A stretch of 64,000 bases of DNA from Vibrio algarum (lineage in GTDB: Bacteria; Pseudomonadota; Gammaproteobacteria; Enterobacterales; Vibrionaceae): contig NZ_JAQLOI010000001.1 in NCBI RefSeq assembly GCF_028204155.1, positions 2,232,001 to 2,296,000 on the forward strand, written 5' to 3'. The translations under genes were made by a program, and so were the position numbers. Within the stretch, counting starts at the first letter, position 1, and the number at the start of each line of letters is the position of its first letter. Shown here piece after piece: positions 17,114 through 25,624 of this stretch. The notes below the pieces were generated by a model. It did no database searches. It saw nothing but the letters and a program-made list of their open reading frames with translations, and was not told the DNA's origin.

Positions 17114-19239
17114 TTATAATTGTTCTAATTGATTTTTAGCAAAATGAATCAACGACAAATCGGTGCCTTCTTTGCCCAATAAACTCAGGCCGATTGGTGC
17201 ATTACCTACCTTTATCGCAGGTATCTGTAATTGTGGCCAACCACTTAGTCCAGCGATAGAAGTAAGCCCAAGCAATATTTGTCTTTGTATATCGATGTCC
17301 TCTCCACTCGCTTCAATTAGCGGTGCGACGTCTGGAACAGTAGGCATGAGTAAAATACAACCATTGGGTAACCAATTAGACTTTCCGCTATTCCACTCTT
17401 CCAACAACGCTAAAGCTCGTTCTTTATCATCAAGACTGAGATTTTTCCCCCACCGAAGACGTTGTTGAATATCAACCCCAAACTCGGAGAGGTTTTCTTT
17501 TAGCCAATCACCATGGGCATACCAAATAGAATCCGCTTGAAGTACTGAAAAACAGAATCGTCTTTCTTCTGCGTTTATTGGTGGCTCGTCTAAACGGGTT
17601 TTATGTCCTTCAAACTGATTAAAAATCTGTTCAGCATAGGCTTTCAATTCTGAATTGACACCATCCCATAGCGCGTCACACCAAGCCATACTATTTAAAA
17701 CCTCTATTTTCTTATAGCCAAGCAGCGCCCGAAAACCCAACTCTAAACTGGTCAATTGTTTAGCTAGTAAACCGGGAGTATCGAATACTGGTGCAAGTGG
17801 TACTAAGCCTTCAGAGGAAATTACGCCATAGGTTGGACGCATACCATATAAACCACAATAACTGGCAGGTACTCTAATTGAACCACCAGTATCTGTCGCT
17901 AAAGAAAGATCTGACTCGCCAAGCGCAACTGAAACCGCTGAGCCAGAACTAGAACCGCCACTCGTTCGTTTTGAATCAAAGGGGTTCACCGAAACACCAT
18001 AGTGGCTGTTGTTCCCCGCCAGAGAATACGCCAACTCATCGAGTTGAGTTTTGTAGGTTAATACCGCCCCCTGCTCCAATAACAGATCGACGGCTTTAGC
18101 ATTTTTCGGCTCCTCTTCGGCTTTCGCCAGCCAATTGGGCAAACCAGCACCTGTTTTAAAACCTTTAATAGCAAATAGATCTTTAACTGACAATCGAGTG
18201 TTTGATAGCTCATCATCTTTTACTGTCGGTTTATCCTCATTACTCGATGAAATATCGATAACGTTGTGCTCTTGAACTGCCAAACTTGATTCCGTTGGTT
18301 GCTCTTGATTAGAGGTTAGATCCGTTCTTCTCTCATTTTTCTGGCTATTTCCATCTAACCAGTGCTCTGCAATCTGTGCACGTGTTGCATACCAAACATC
18401 AGTAAACTGTTTGGTATATTCGATAAAACGTCTTAATGCCGCTAAACGTGCTGGCCGTCCAACCAAGCGGCAATGCAATCCAATACTCAGCATTTTAGGG
18501 CTGATTTCCCCCTCCATGTAAAGCTCATCAAAAGCATCTTTTAAATACTGATAGAACTGCTCACCACTATTAAATCCCTGAGGTGTTGCAAATCTCATAT
18601 CATTGGTATCAAGGGTATAAGGAACGATGAGCAATGGTTTAGAGTAATTTTCATCCCAGTAGGGTAAATCATCTGCATAACTATCGGCGCAGTAGAGAAT
18701 ATCTTCTCGCTCTGCAATAAGTGCCAATGTGTGAGGACTGGTTCTACCCGTGTACCACCCTTTCGGTTTACTACCCGTCACCCGTTGGTGAATCGCGATG
18801 GCTTCTTCCATATGAGCCTTTTCTTGCTCTGGTGTAAAATCTTGATAGTGGATCCAACGCAAACCGTGGCTAGCAATTTCCCACTCAGAATCCAACATTG
18901 CTTGCACTGCATCCGGGTTTTTCTCTAATGCTTTAGCAACGCCAAAAACAGTGACCGGAATCTCTTCTTTGTTAAACAAGCGGTGTAGACGCCAAAATCC
19001 AGCGCGGCTGCCATATTCGTAAATAGACTCCATACTAAGGTGCCTGTCCTTATAAGACTCCGCACCAACAATCTCAGATAGGAATTTTTCAGATCCTTCA
19101 TCACCATGCAGCACACAGTTTTCACCCCCTCTTCATAGTTAATGACAAATTGGAGTGCGATTTTAGCCTTATTAGGCCAATTCGGGTTTGGAGGGTTTTC
19201 TCCATAACCGACCAAGTCCCTTGGATAATTGCTGCTCAT
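17114..19239 (-). CDS. puuE: Allantoinase (PuuE type) fused to an amidase-signature domain (frameshift near N terminus)
   Basis: About 709 residues after adding one base to the C5 run at 19125-19129, which joins VINYEEG to GENCVLHGDEGSEKF. The N-terminal ~300 residues are a PuuE-type, polysaccharide-deacetylase-fold allantoinase (RDLVGYGENPPNPNW, ASHGLRWIHYQDF, GWYTGRTSP). A polar, acidic linker of about 50 residues follows. The C-terminal ~355 residues are an amidase-signature domain with the complete triad: Lys in SVKDLF, Ser in SGGSSSGSAV and nucleophile Ser in TDTGGSIRVPAS. Allantoinase makes allantoate. The amidase probably acts on oxalurate, as HpxY/AtzE relatives do, but that is inference. 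Start 19239 is chosen for AAGGAA seven bases upstream. Confidence 0.75.
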
Positions 19240-19342
19240 AACCATTCCTTTTAGAGCTTCAAAACTGTACAAATTCCCATGACATTACGTTCTCATGCAA
19301 ATGGGATGTTAATAACTTAAGTGTAGTTTGTTAAGCAATTTT

Positions 19343-19358
19343 CTGACCAAGTGTTCAG
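19343..19358. promoter_or_regulatory. RutR-type operator before the allantoinase operon
   Basis: CTGACCA-AG-TGTTCAG, close to the RutR consensus TTGACCA-N2-TGGTCAA (one mismatch within the dyad itself). It lies between the TetR gene stop (19371) and the allantoinase start (19239), so it probably controls the catabolic operon. Confidence 0.6.
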
Positions 19359-19370
19359 GAAAATGAAATA

Positions 19371-20012
19371 TCAGGCTAAATTGAGGCCTTTCAGTACAAT
19401 ATCTACAGTAAAGCTTTCGGCATCTAAAAACTCTTCGTCTGAAAGCGGCCTACCCTTAATTAACTCAATTTCGCTATCAAAATCGGCATAAAACTGAGTT
19501 GTTCCCCATATAAGAAATAGTAGATAAAGAGGATTTATACTGGGGATCAATCCAGCATCAATCCATTCATGAATCACGTTGACTTTACTTTTGGACCAAG
19601 CCACCATCGGTTGCTCGATAGCATCGCGAATGTTAGGGGCTCCCTGAATTATTTCCATTGCAAAAATCTTTGAGCGCATAGGGTGTGTTCGGCTATAACG
19701 CATTTTTTCAATGATATAGCGACGTATGACCTCATCCGGCGCAAGATTGCTACTTTCAATAGAAAAACCTTGATTCCACATTTCAAGTATGTCGGTAAGC
19801 AGCGCTTTGTATAGGCCTGTCTTCGATTTAAAATAATAGAGGATATTTGCCTTTGGCAACTCAACGCTATCAGCGATAGCTTGCACCGAGGTTCCCTTAT
19901 AGCCATATTTAGCAAATTCTTGCTCAGCTGCATGCAAAATTCTCTGCCGGTTTCTGGCTCGGATTGCGCCACCCTTCTCTACTGCATGTTCTCCATTTTC
20001 TACGTCAGACAT
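19371..20012 (-). CDS. RutR-like TetR-family regulator
   Basis: Regulator of 213 residues. The N-terminal TetR helix-turn-helix (about 20-65) includes ILHAAEQEFAKYGYKGTSV and LPKANILYYFKSKTGLYKALL. The C-terminal half matches the RutR/YcdC type: IIEKMRYSRTHPMRSKIFAMEIIQGAP and LFLIWGTTQFYADF. E. coli RutR binds uracil or thymine and controls pyrimidine and purine genes. Here the gene sits between the degradation operon and the importer, with RutR-type palindromes on both sides. Start ATG 20012 gives the normal family length with GGA six bases upstream. The frame is open to a GTG at 20078 (235 residues). The effector is unknown and could be a purine. Confidence 0.8.
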   Translation of the reverse strand: MSDVENGEHAVEKGGAIRARNRQRILHAAEQEFAKYGYKGTSVQAIADSVELPKANILYYFKSKTGLYKALLTDILEMWNQGFSIESSNLAPDEVIRRYIIEKMRYSRTHPMRSKIFAMEIIQGAPNIRDAIEQPMVAWSKSKVNVIHEWIDAGLIPSINPLYLLFLIWGTTQFYADFDSEIELIKGRPLSDEEFLDAESFTVDIVLKGLNLA

Positions 20013-20114
20013 ATTCATTCCATTTATCGTTAATTCGGTTATTTTAGATAACTTTTGCTCTCGCACCTTTTTGGTCACAACGGCACTCTATCTGCTCACA
20101 TATTTGCATCAAAT

Positions 20115-20130
20115 TGGTGCATCCGCACCA
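20115..20130. promoter_or_regulatory. TGGTGC-ATCC-GCACCA inverted repeat
   Basis: Perfect 6-bp dyad in the divergent promoter region between the TetR gene and the ABC importer. The same core (TTGGTGCA / TGCACCAA) recurs before the solute-binding-protein gene at 24153-24183, so it may be the site of a second regulator. Confidence 0.45.
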
Positions 20131-20196
20131 TTCTAGACGCAATATCGCGCGCAATATAACTACATATTCGTAACAAACCTTGAGTTTACTGATGAG

Positions 20197-20212
20197 TTGA
20201 ACAATTGGTCAG
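20197..20212. promoter_or_regulatory. RutR-type operator before the ABC importer
   Basis: TTGAACA-AT-TGGTCAG, two differences from the RutR consensus TTGACCA-N2-TGGTCAA. It sits 47 bases before the ATPase start and about 185 bases from the divergent TetR gene, a place to control both. Confidence 0.6.
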
Positions 20213-20258
20213 GTTATTGCATTAACCATTCCAATTATAAGACAGGAATCGACACACC

Positions 20259-21806
20259 ATGACCAATGGACATCTATTAGAGCTCTGGAACGTGAGTAAA
20301 TTTTTCCCGGGGGTAATAGCAAACAACAATGTAAACATGACTCTTGAAAAAGGGGAAATACTCGCATTACTAGGCGAAAATGGCGCAGGGAAGTCAACGC
20401 TAGTCAAAATGATTTACGGAGTAAACCGGCCAGATACCGGTGCGATAATGTGGAAAAATCACGAAGTGGATATTCGCTCGCCTAACCAAGCAAGAGCAAT
20501 GGGTATTGGTATGGTTTTTCAACACTTCTCTGTGTTTGAAACCTTAACGGTTTTAGAAAACATCGAGCTCGGACTAGACAAAGAGTTCCTTGATACAGTG
20601 GACAACTTAAAACAACGCGTTATCGAAATCAGTAAAAAATATGATCTACACGTTGAACCAGATCGCTATGTGCATAGTTTAAGCATTGGAGAACGCCAAC
20701 GCTTAGAAATTTTACGCTGCCTTATACAAGAAGTAGAGTTGCTCATCCTTGACGAACCCACTTCAGTATTAACACCTCAGGAAGTTGCTGGCCTATTCCG
20801 AGTCCTTAAAAAGCTCACTAGCGAAGGGTGTAGTATTCTCTTTATTAGTCACAAACTAAAAGAAGTCACGGCTTTATGCGACAGAGCCATAATTCTTCGT
20901 GGTGGCGAAGTGAGTGGTGAGTGTATCCCAGCACAAGAAACACCCGAAACCATTGCAAGGATGATGGTTGGTAGTGATGCAGAACTCTCTGAAAGCTACC
21001 CGAAAAACCTTACTGAAAACATTTTATTCGAAACAGTCGATCTCACTCTTCCTCCTGCTCATCCTTTTGGCTGTGGACTGAATAAAGTAAACCTACAACT
21101 AAGATCAGGTGAAATCCTCGGGGTTGCCGGTGTGGCAGGCAATGGGCAAGAAGATCTTCTAGAGGCGATTAGTGGCGAAGATTGCCGAGCGAGTAAAGAA
21201 AGCATTACCTTTGCAGGCAAAGCCATCGGTCATATCAATGCTGGAGGAAGACGTAAACTTGGCATGGCTTACGTACCAACAGACAGGCTAGGTCAAGGCG
21301 CTGTGCCCGAGATGAGCTTAACTGACAACACGCTACTGACAAATAGCAGTTCCTTAGTCAAAAATGGTTTTATCCTAAAGAACAAACTAACTCAGTTAGC
21401 TGACAAAATCATAACGGCCAACAAGGTTAAATGCCGAGACAGAAATGCCCAAGCAAAAAGCCTTTCTGGCGGAAATTTACAAAAATTCATCATCGGTCGA
21501 GAAGTGGATCAAAACCCGACTCTGCTAATTTGTGCCCACCCTACATGGGGGGTAGATATAGGAGCAGCCAGTGCCATTCACCGACAGTTAGTCGCGTTAA
21601 GAGATCAAGGGGCTTCAATTTTGGTTGTATCAGAAGATATCGACGAACTATTCGTAATTTGTGACCGTATAACGGCCCTATATGAAGGCGCGTTAGCACC
21701 AATTGTCGAAACCAGTAAAACAAATATTGAACAGATTGGACAATGGATAGCAGGCAGCTTTATTGACCATACCGAGGTCAAGCCCGAGGAGAACTCAAAT
21801 GCTTAA
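20259..21806 (+). CDS. BMP-family nucleoside/purine ABC importer, ATPase
   Basis: Double ABC ATPase of 515 residues, the normal layout for BMP-type nucleoside importers (YufO/NupO) and for sugar importers of the RbsA type. The first domain has Walker A GENGAGKSTL, Q-loop VFQHFSVFETL, signature LSIGERQRLEIL and Walker B LLILDEPTSVL. The second domain is degenerate, with GVAGNGQEDL and signature LSGGNLQKFIIGRE, followed by ICAHPTWGVD. Two permease genes follow with overlaps and a BMP binding-protein gene comes later. It likely powers uptake of nucleosides or free purines that feed xdhABC. Confidence 0.88.
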   Translation: MTNGHLLELWNVSKFFPGVIANNNVNMTLEKGEILALLGENGAGKSTLVKMIYGVNRPDTGAIMWKNHEVDIRSPNQARAMGIGMVFQHFSVFETLTVLENIELGLDKEFLDTVDNLKQRVIEISKKYDLHVEPDRYVHSLSIGERQRLEILRCLIQEVELLILDEPTSVLTPQEVAGLFRVLKKLTSEGCSILFISHKLKEVTALCDRAIILRGGEVSGECIPAQETPETIARMMVGSDAELSESYPKNLTENILFETVDLTLPPAHPFGCGLNKVNLQLRSGEILGVAGVAGNGQEDLLEAISGEDCRASKESITFAGKAIGHINAGGRRKLGMAYVPTDRLGQGAVPEMSLTDNTLLTNSSSLVKNGFILKNKLTQLADKIITANKVKCRDRNAQAKSLSGGNLQKFIIGREVDQNPTLLICAHPTWGVDIGAASAIHRQLVALRDQGASILVVSEDIDELFVICDRITALYEGALAPIVETSKTNIEQIGQWIAGSFIDHTEVKPEENSNA

Positions 21807-22929
21807 AGTTGAACCAAGAATTGAGAGCTCAAAATTGATGACTTGGCTCTCTCCGGTTATTGCAATCATATTAACAATGATCGTTTCTAGCCTAATGTTT
21901 ATCTCTTTGGATGTGAGTCCTATCAAGGCATTTGAGGTCTTTGTCATTTCACCACTGAGCGACAGCTACAATTTGGGTGAATTGATGGTGAAGTCAACAC
22001 CATTGCTGCTTTGTGCTGTTGGGTTAGCGTTGTGTTATCGCGCAAATATCTGGAACATTGGAGCTGAAGGGCAATTGCTTATCGGAGCGGTTGCAAGCAG
22101 TGCCATTGCAATACAAATGGGTGAAGACGCTGGTGGTGGTTCATTACTTTTAGTCCTTGTCGTTGGCGCTATTAGTGGCATGTTATGGGCGGCTATACCT
22201 ACTTTATTAGAACGTATTTTTAATACTAATCTCATCCTAACCACCATTATGCTTAATTACATTGGTCTTTATACCCTGTTATGGGCGGTACATGGCCCAC
22301 TTGCCGATCCGCAAGGGTTTGGTTTTCCAGAGTCTGTTTTATTTGCTGACGGAGTAATGCTACCCATTATACAAGAGGAAGGGCGTGCTTCGATTTCAAT
22401 TATTATTGCCGTAATTATTGCGCTTTTATCTGGCCTTATGCTCTATAAAACCCTACCGGGCTTTAAACTGAGAGTATTTGGTGAAGATAAATCAGCAGCC
22501 AGATATGCGGGCTTTAGCAGCAACAAAATCGTATGGGGTGTAATGTTATTCGCAGGTGCGCTTGCCGGATTTGCAGGGGCATCAGAAGTGACCGGCCCTA
22601 TAGGACAACTAATTCCTTCTGTATCCCCCGGCTATGGATACGCAGCAATCATCGTGGCTTATTTAGGTAGACTAAACCCGATTGGTATCATTGTTGCGGC
22701 GCTCTTTATGGGAACACTTTACATGGGAAGTGACTTAGCTCAGATAGAACTTGGGCTACCAACCGCGATTACGGGTCTATTTCAAGGCACCCTACTGTTT
22801 TTCTTACTGGCATGTGACTTCCTTATTTTTTATCGCATCGCAGTTAGAAGAAGAAACCCCAAACACAATATCCCTACCATTGTGGACGGCGCAATCGTAG
22901 ACACTCAACAAGAATCGGGAGCAGCCTAA
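21799..22929 (+). CDS. BMP-family ABC importer permease 1
   Basis: Inner-membrane permease of about 376 residues from ATG 21799, chosen because GAGGAG lies just upstream and it overlaps the ATPase stop by 8 bases. The frame itself is open to 21763. It belongs to the BPD_transp_2 family (YufP type), with about nine hydrophobic helices and the conserved LCYRANIWNIGAEGQLLIGA. Together with the next gene it forms the heterodimeric channel. The C-terminal tail after RRRNPKHN is polar and cytosolic. Confidence 0.88.
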   Translation: MLKVEPRIESSKLMTWLSPVIAIILTMIVSSLMFISLDVSPIKAFEVFVISPLSDSYNLGELMVKSTPLLLCAVGLALCYRANIWNIGAEGQLLIGAVASSAIAIQMGEDAGGGSLLLVLVVGAISGMLWAAIPTLLERIFNTNLILTTIMLNYIGLYTLLWAVHGPLADPQGFGFPESVLFADGVMLPIIQEEGRASISIIIAVIIALLSGLMLYKTLPGFKLRVFGEDKSAARYAGFSSNKIVWGVMLFAGALAGFAGASEVTGPIGQLIPSVSPGYGYAAIIVAYLGRLNPIGIIVAALFMGTLYMGSDLAQIELGLPTAITGLFQGTLLFFLLACDFLIFYRIAVRRRNPKHNIPTIVDGAIVDTQQESGAA

Positions 22930-23858
22930 TGGATATGGACCTACTGCAACAAATATTAATCGCGGCACTCAAAACTGGAACTCCCTTGTTACTCATCGCA
23001 CTAGGTGAACTGGTTTGCGAAAAATCAGGTGTACTCAACCTTGGTCAAGAAGGCATGATGCTGATGGGGGCAATGGCGGGATTTGCAGGCGCTTTCTACA
23101 CCGGAAGCTTAGGCATGGGTATTGCCCTAGCGATCTTTGCAGGCATGAGTATGTCTTTGATATTCGCCACCCTATCTCTAAGCCTTAACACCAATCAAGT
23201 TGCAACAGGCTTAGCATTAACCATATTTGGAACAGGGTTGAGCTCTTTCATGGGTGGTGGCCTTGTTGGATCTACGATTCAAGGCTTTACTCAAATTGAA
23301 ATTCCGGTTTTAAGTAGCATTCCATTTATTGGTCAAATCCTTTTTAATCAAGATATTATTGTCTACGCCAGTTTCGTTATCGTTGGAGCAACATGGTGGG
23401 TTCTGCAGAAAACACGAATAGGTTTAACTATCCGTGCTGTGGGCGAAAATCCACACTCGGCTAACGCGCTTGGTATTAAAGTATTAAAGGTTAGATACCT
23501 TGCTGTCTTGTTTGGTGGAGCAATGGCTGGATTTTCTGGTGCTTACATGTCACTCGCCTACACCCCAATGTGGATGGAAAACATGACCGCTGGTCGTGGT
23601 TGGATAGCACTTGCCTTAGTTGTTTTCGCATCCTGGAGAGTGGGTTATTTAATGCTTGGCGCTTATTTGTTTGGCTTTGCTTCTATCCTACACCTAGTGA
23701 TGCAAGGGTTTGGGTTCGATATATCGCCAAACCTACTCGCCATGACGCCTTACCTAGCAACGGTAGTGGTGATGGTTATGATTAGTTCGAACTCCTTGAA
23801 GCAGAAACTTGCGACACCGATGAGTTTAGCAAAACCGTTTGATCCGAAGCTGCATTAA
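22929..23858 (+). CDS. BMP-family ABC importer permease 2
   Basis: Inner-membrane permease of 309 residues, BPD_transp_2 family (YufQ type). The motif LGELVCEKSGVLNLGQEGMMLMGA is the counterpart of the segment in permease 1. About eight helices follow. Its start overlaps the previous stop as TAATG (22927-22931). A strong terminator follows at 23904, so the binding-protein gene downstream has its own promoter, which allows it to be made in excess as is usual for importers. Confidence 0.88.
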   Translation: MDMDLLQQILIAALKTGTPLLLIALGELVCEKSGVLNLGQEGMMLMGAMAGFAGAFYTGSLGMGIALAIFAGMSMSLIFATLSLSLNTNQVATGLALTIFGTGLSSFMGGGLVGSTIQGFTQIEIPVLSSIPFIGQILFNQDIIVYASFVIVGATWWVLQKTRIGLTIRAVGENPHSANALGIKVLKVRYLAVLFGGAMAGFSGAYMSLAYTPMWMENMTAGRGWIALALVVFASWRVGYLMLGAYLFGFASILHLVMQGFGFDISPNLLAMTPYLATVVVMVMISSNSLKQKLATPMSLAKPFDPKLH

Positions 23859-23903
23859 ACCGAAGCTAGGTTTTCTAGCCGACAATAAACGCTGTTGAAC
23901 CTT

Positions 23904-23933
23904 AAACCGCTCATTCTTAAATGAGCGGTTTTT
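23904..23933 (+). terminator. Rho-independent terminator after the permeases
   Basis: Stem AAACCGCTCATT / AATGAGCGGTTT, perfect 12 bp with a CTTA loop, running into TTTTT. Classical intrinsic terminator 45 bases after the permease stop. Confidence 0.9.
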
Positions 23934-24450
23934 CATTCCCACTGATATCAATCACTTAAGAAATTATCAATTAGCAAAAAAAATGAAATGTTGTCCTGCA
24001 AAGGCCTGTAGCGAGGTTAGATAACTCATTTTATTCCGAGAAATTACGCGCCCAGAGTGTCACTGTTTTTTTAGAAAACATATTGGTTTTCCCATTTATT
24101 TAAAAACCACATTCGAAACATATCACTTACAACAAGTTAACATCGTATTAAGTTGGTGCACCCAACGCCTTGACTTGCACCAAACTGATACATCGGAACG
24201 CATCAAACCCTGATCATATCACTCCATTAAATGCATCCCTTCCCCATCTAGACCCTGACAAGCCTTTATTTACAAGGCGTTAACAAAAACGGTAAATTAT
24301 TTTTCAAAAATATCACCATGTGGTCAGGTTTTTGCAATCAACTAGAGACAAAGCGCTAAATCGAATTGGTTCTCACTTCTAGTAAGCTGATTTCACCACA
24401 CTAATTCGTACTGGTTACCAAATTTAACAACTATTGAAATGGAGTATTTC
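23934..24450 (+). promoter_or_regulatory. Long untranslated region before the binding-protein gene
   Basis: About 515 bases without a credible gene. It holds the TTGGTGCACCCAA (24153-24165) and TTGCACCAA (24175-24183) repeats of the motif seen at 20115, and a RutR-type site at 24312. I looked for a purine riboswitch (paired stems with the conserved loop sequences) and did not find one. GGAG at 24441-24444 is the ribosome site for the next gene. Confidence 0.5.
24312..24327. promoter_or_regulatory. RutR-type operator before the BMP gene
   Basis: ATCACCA-TG-TGGTCAG. The right half is a good RutR half-site and the inner ACCA/TGGT dyad is perfect, but the outer left bases diverge from the consensus TTGACCA. 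Weaker than the other three sites. Confidence 0.45.
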
Positions 24451-25527
24451 ATGAAACTAAACCGATGGATGAGTGCAGCCGCCTTATCAATTACCACACT
24501 TTTATCTTCTGCTGTTTTGGCAGAAGAACAGATGAAGGTTGGATTCGTTTATGTAGGTCCAGTGGGTGACCACGGATGGAGTTATGAGCACGATCAAGGC
24601 CGCCAAGAAATGGAAAAACATTTTGGTGAGAAGGTAAGCACGACTTATGTAGAAAGTGTACCTGAAGGTGCCGATGCAGAGCGTGTTATCACACAGTTAG
24701 CAAAATCAGGCCACGACGTCATTTTTACAACTTCTTTTGGTTACATGAACCCAACTTTGAAAGCAGCAAAACGCTTTCCAAAAGTTAAATTTGAACACGC
24801 TACAGGCTATAAACGTTCTAAAAACGTATCTAACTACGCACTAAGAACCTATGAAGGTCGTTACGTATCTGGTGTTGCAGCAGGTATGGCAACAAAAACC
24901 AATACAATAGGATACATCGCTTCTTTTCCAATTCCAGAAGTTATCCGCGATATCAACTCTGTCTACCTCGGTGCTAAAAGCGTAAACCCTGATATTAAAC
25001 TTAAAATTGTTTGGGTTAACACTTGGTATGATCCAGGAAAAGAGTCTGATGCGGCAAACGCTTTGATTGACCAAGGCGTAGATATCATGATTCAACATAC
25101 TGATAGCCCAGCACCACTCATTGCAGCAGAAAAACGTGGCGTTATGGGAATTGGTCAGGCTTCTGATATGAGCGGTTTTGCTCCTAAAGCGCACATGTTC
25201 TCAGTTCGTGATGTATGGGCACCACATTATATCCGTACGGTTCAAGAAGTTATGGACGGAACTTGGAAATCTGAAGATTACTGGGGTGGCTTCGCAGATG
25301 ACATACTACAAATTGCTTCGGTAAACCCAGACCTACCTGCTGACATCAAAGAGGCGATTACTGCCACACATGCTAAAATTAAGTCAGGTGAGTTTCACCC
25401 TTTCACTGGTCCAATGAAGGATAACAGTGGTAAAGAAGTTATTGCAGCAGGACATACGCTGACAGATACAGAGCTTGCGGGCGTTAATTGGTACGTTGAA
25501 GGTATCGACGCAAAAATTCCAAACTAA
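24451..25527 (+). CDS. BMP-family solute-binding protein
   Basis: Periplasmic substrate-binding protein of 358 residues (PF02608, BmpA/Med family). The signal peptide is MKLNRWMSAAALSITTLLSS and a few more residues, cleaved near AVLA-EEQ. There is no lipobox Cys, so it is soluble. Family features are VGFVYVGPVGDHGWSYEHDQG, VITQLAKSGHDVIFTTSFG and GVDIMIQHTDSPAP. Start 24451 is set by GGAG seven bases upstream; the ATG at 24439 would place that ribosome site inside the gene. It serves the importer encoded upstream, with purine bases, nucleosides or allantoin-like compounds as candidate ligands. Confidence 0.88.
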   Translation: MKLNRWMSAAALSITTLLSSAVLAEEQMKVGFVYVGPVGDHGWSYEHDQGRQEMEKHFGEKVSTTYVESVPEGADAERVITQLAKSGHDVIFTTSFGYMNPTLKAAKRFPKVKFEHATGYKRSKNVSNYALRTYEGRYVSGVAAGMATKTNTIGYIASFPIPEVIRDINSVYLGAKSVNPDIKLKIVWVNTWYDPGKESDAANALIDQGVDIMIQHTDSPAPLIAAEKRGVMGIGQASDMSGFAPKAHMFSVRDVWAPHYIRTVQEVMDGTWKSEDYWGGFADDILQIASVNPDLPADIKEAITATHAKIKSGEFHPFTGPMKDNSGKEVIAAGHTLTDTELAGVNWYVEGIDAKIPN

Positions 25528-25539
25528 TCCCCCAACAAG

Positions 25540-25577
25540 AGACTCACTTGCTTTTTTAGTTCGTGAGTCTTTTTTTA
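25540..25577 (+). terminator. Rho-independent terminator after the BMP gene
   Basis: Stem AGACTCAC / GTGAGTCT with a 15-base loop, followed by a run of eight T. It separates the binding-protein gene from xdhA. Confidence 0.85.
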
Positions 25578-25586
25578 CCCATTTAC

Positions 25587-25602
25587 TTGACCAAGTGGAC
25601 AA
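25587..25602. promoter_or_regulatory. RutR-type operator before xdhA
   Basis: TTGACCA-AG-TGGACAA, a single mismatch to TTGACCA-N2-TGGTCAA, the best of the four sites. It is 22 bases before the xdhA start and just after the terminator, so it probably overlaps the xdh promoter or start region. Confidence 0.65.
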
Positions 25603-25624
25603 CTTTCTAGCAACAGAGGACGTT

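Noticed and set aside
23934..24450. Purine riboswitch before the BMP gene
   Set aside because: No sequence matching the three-way junction core was found.
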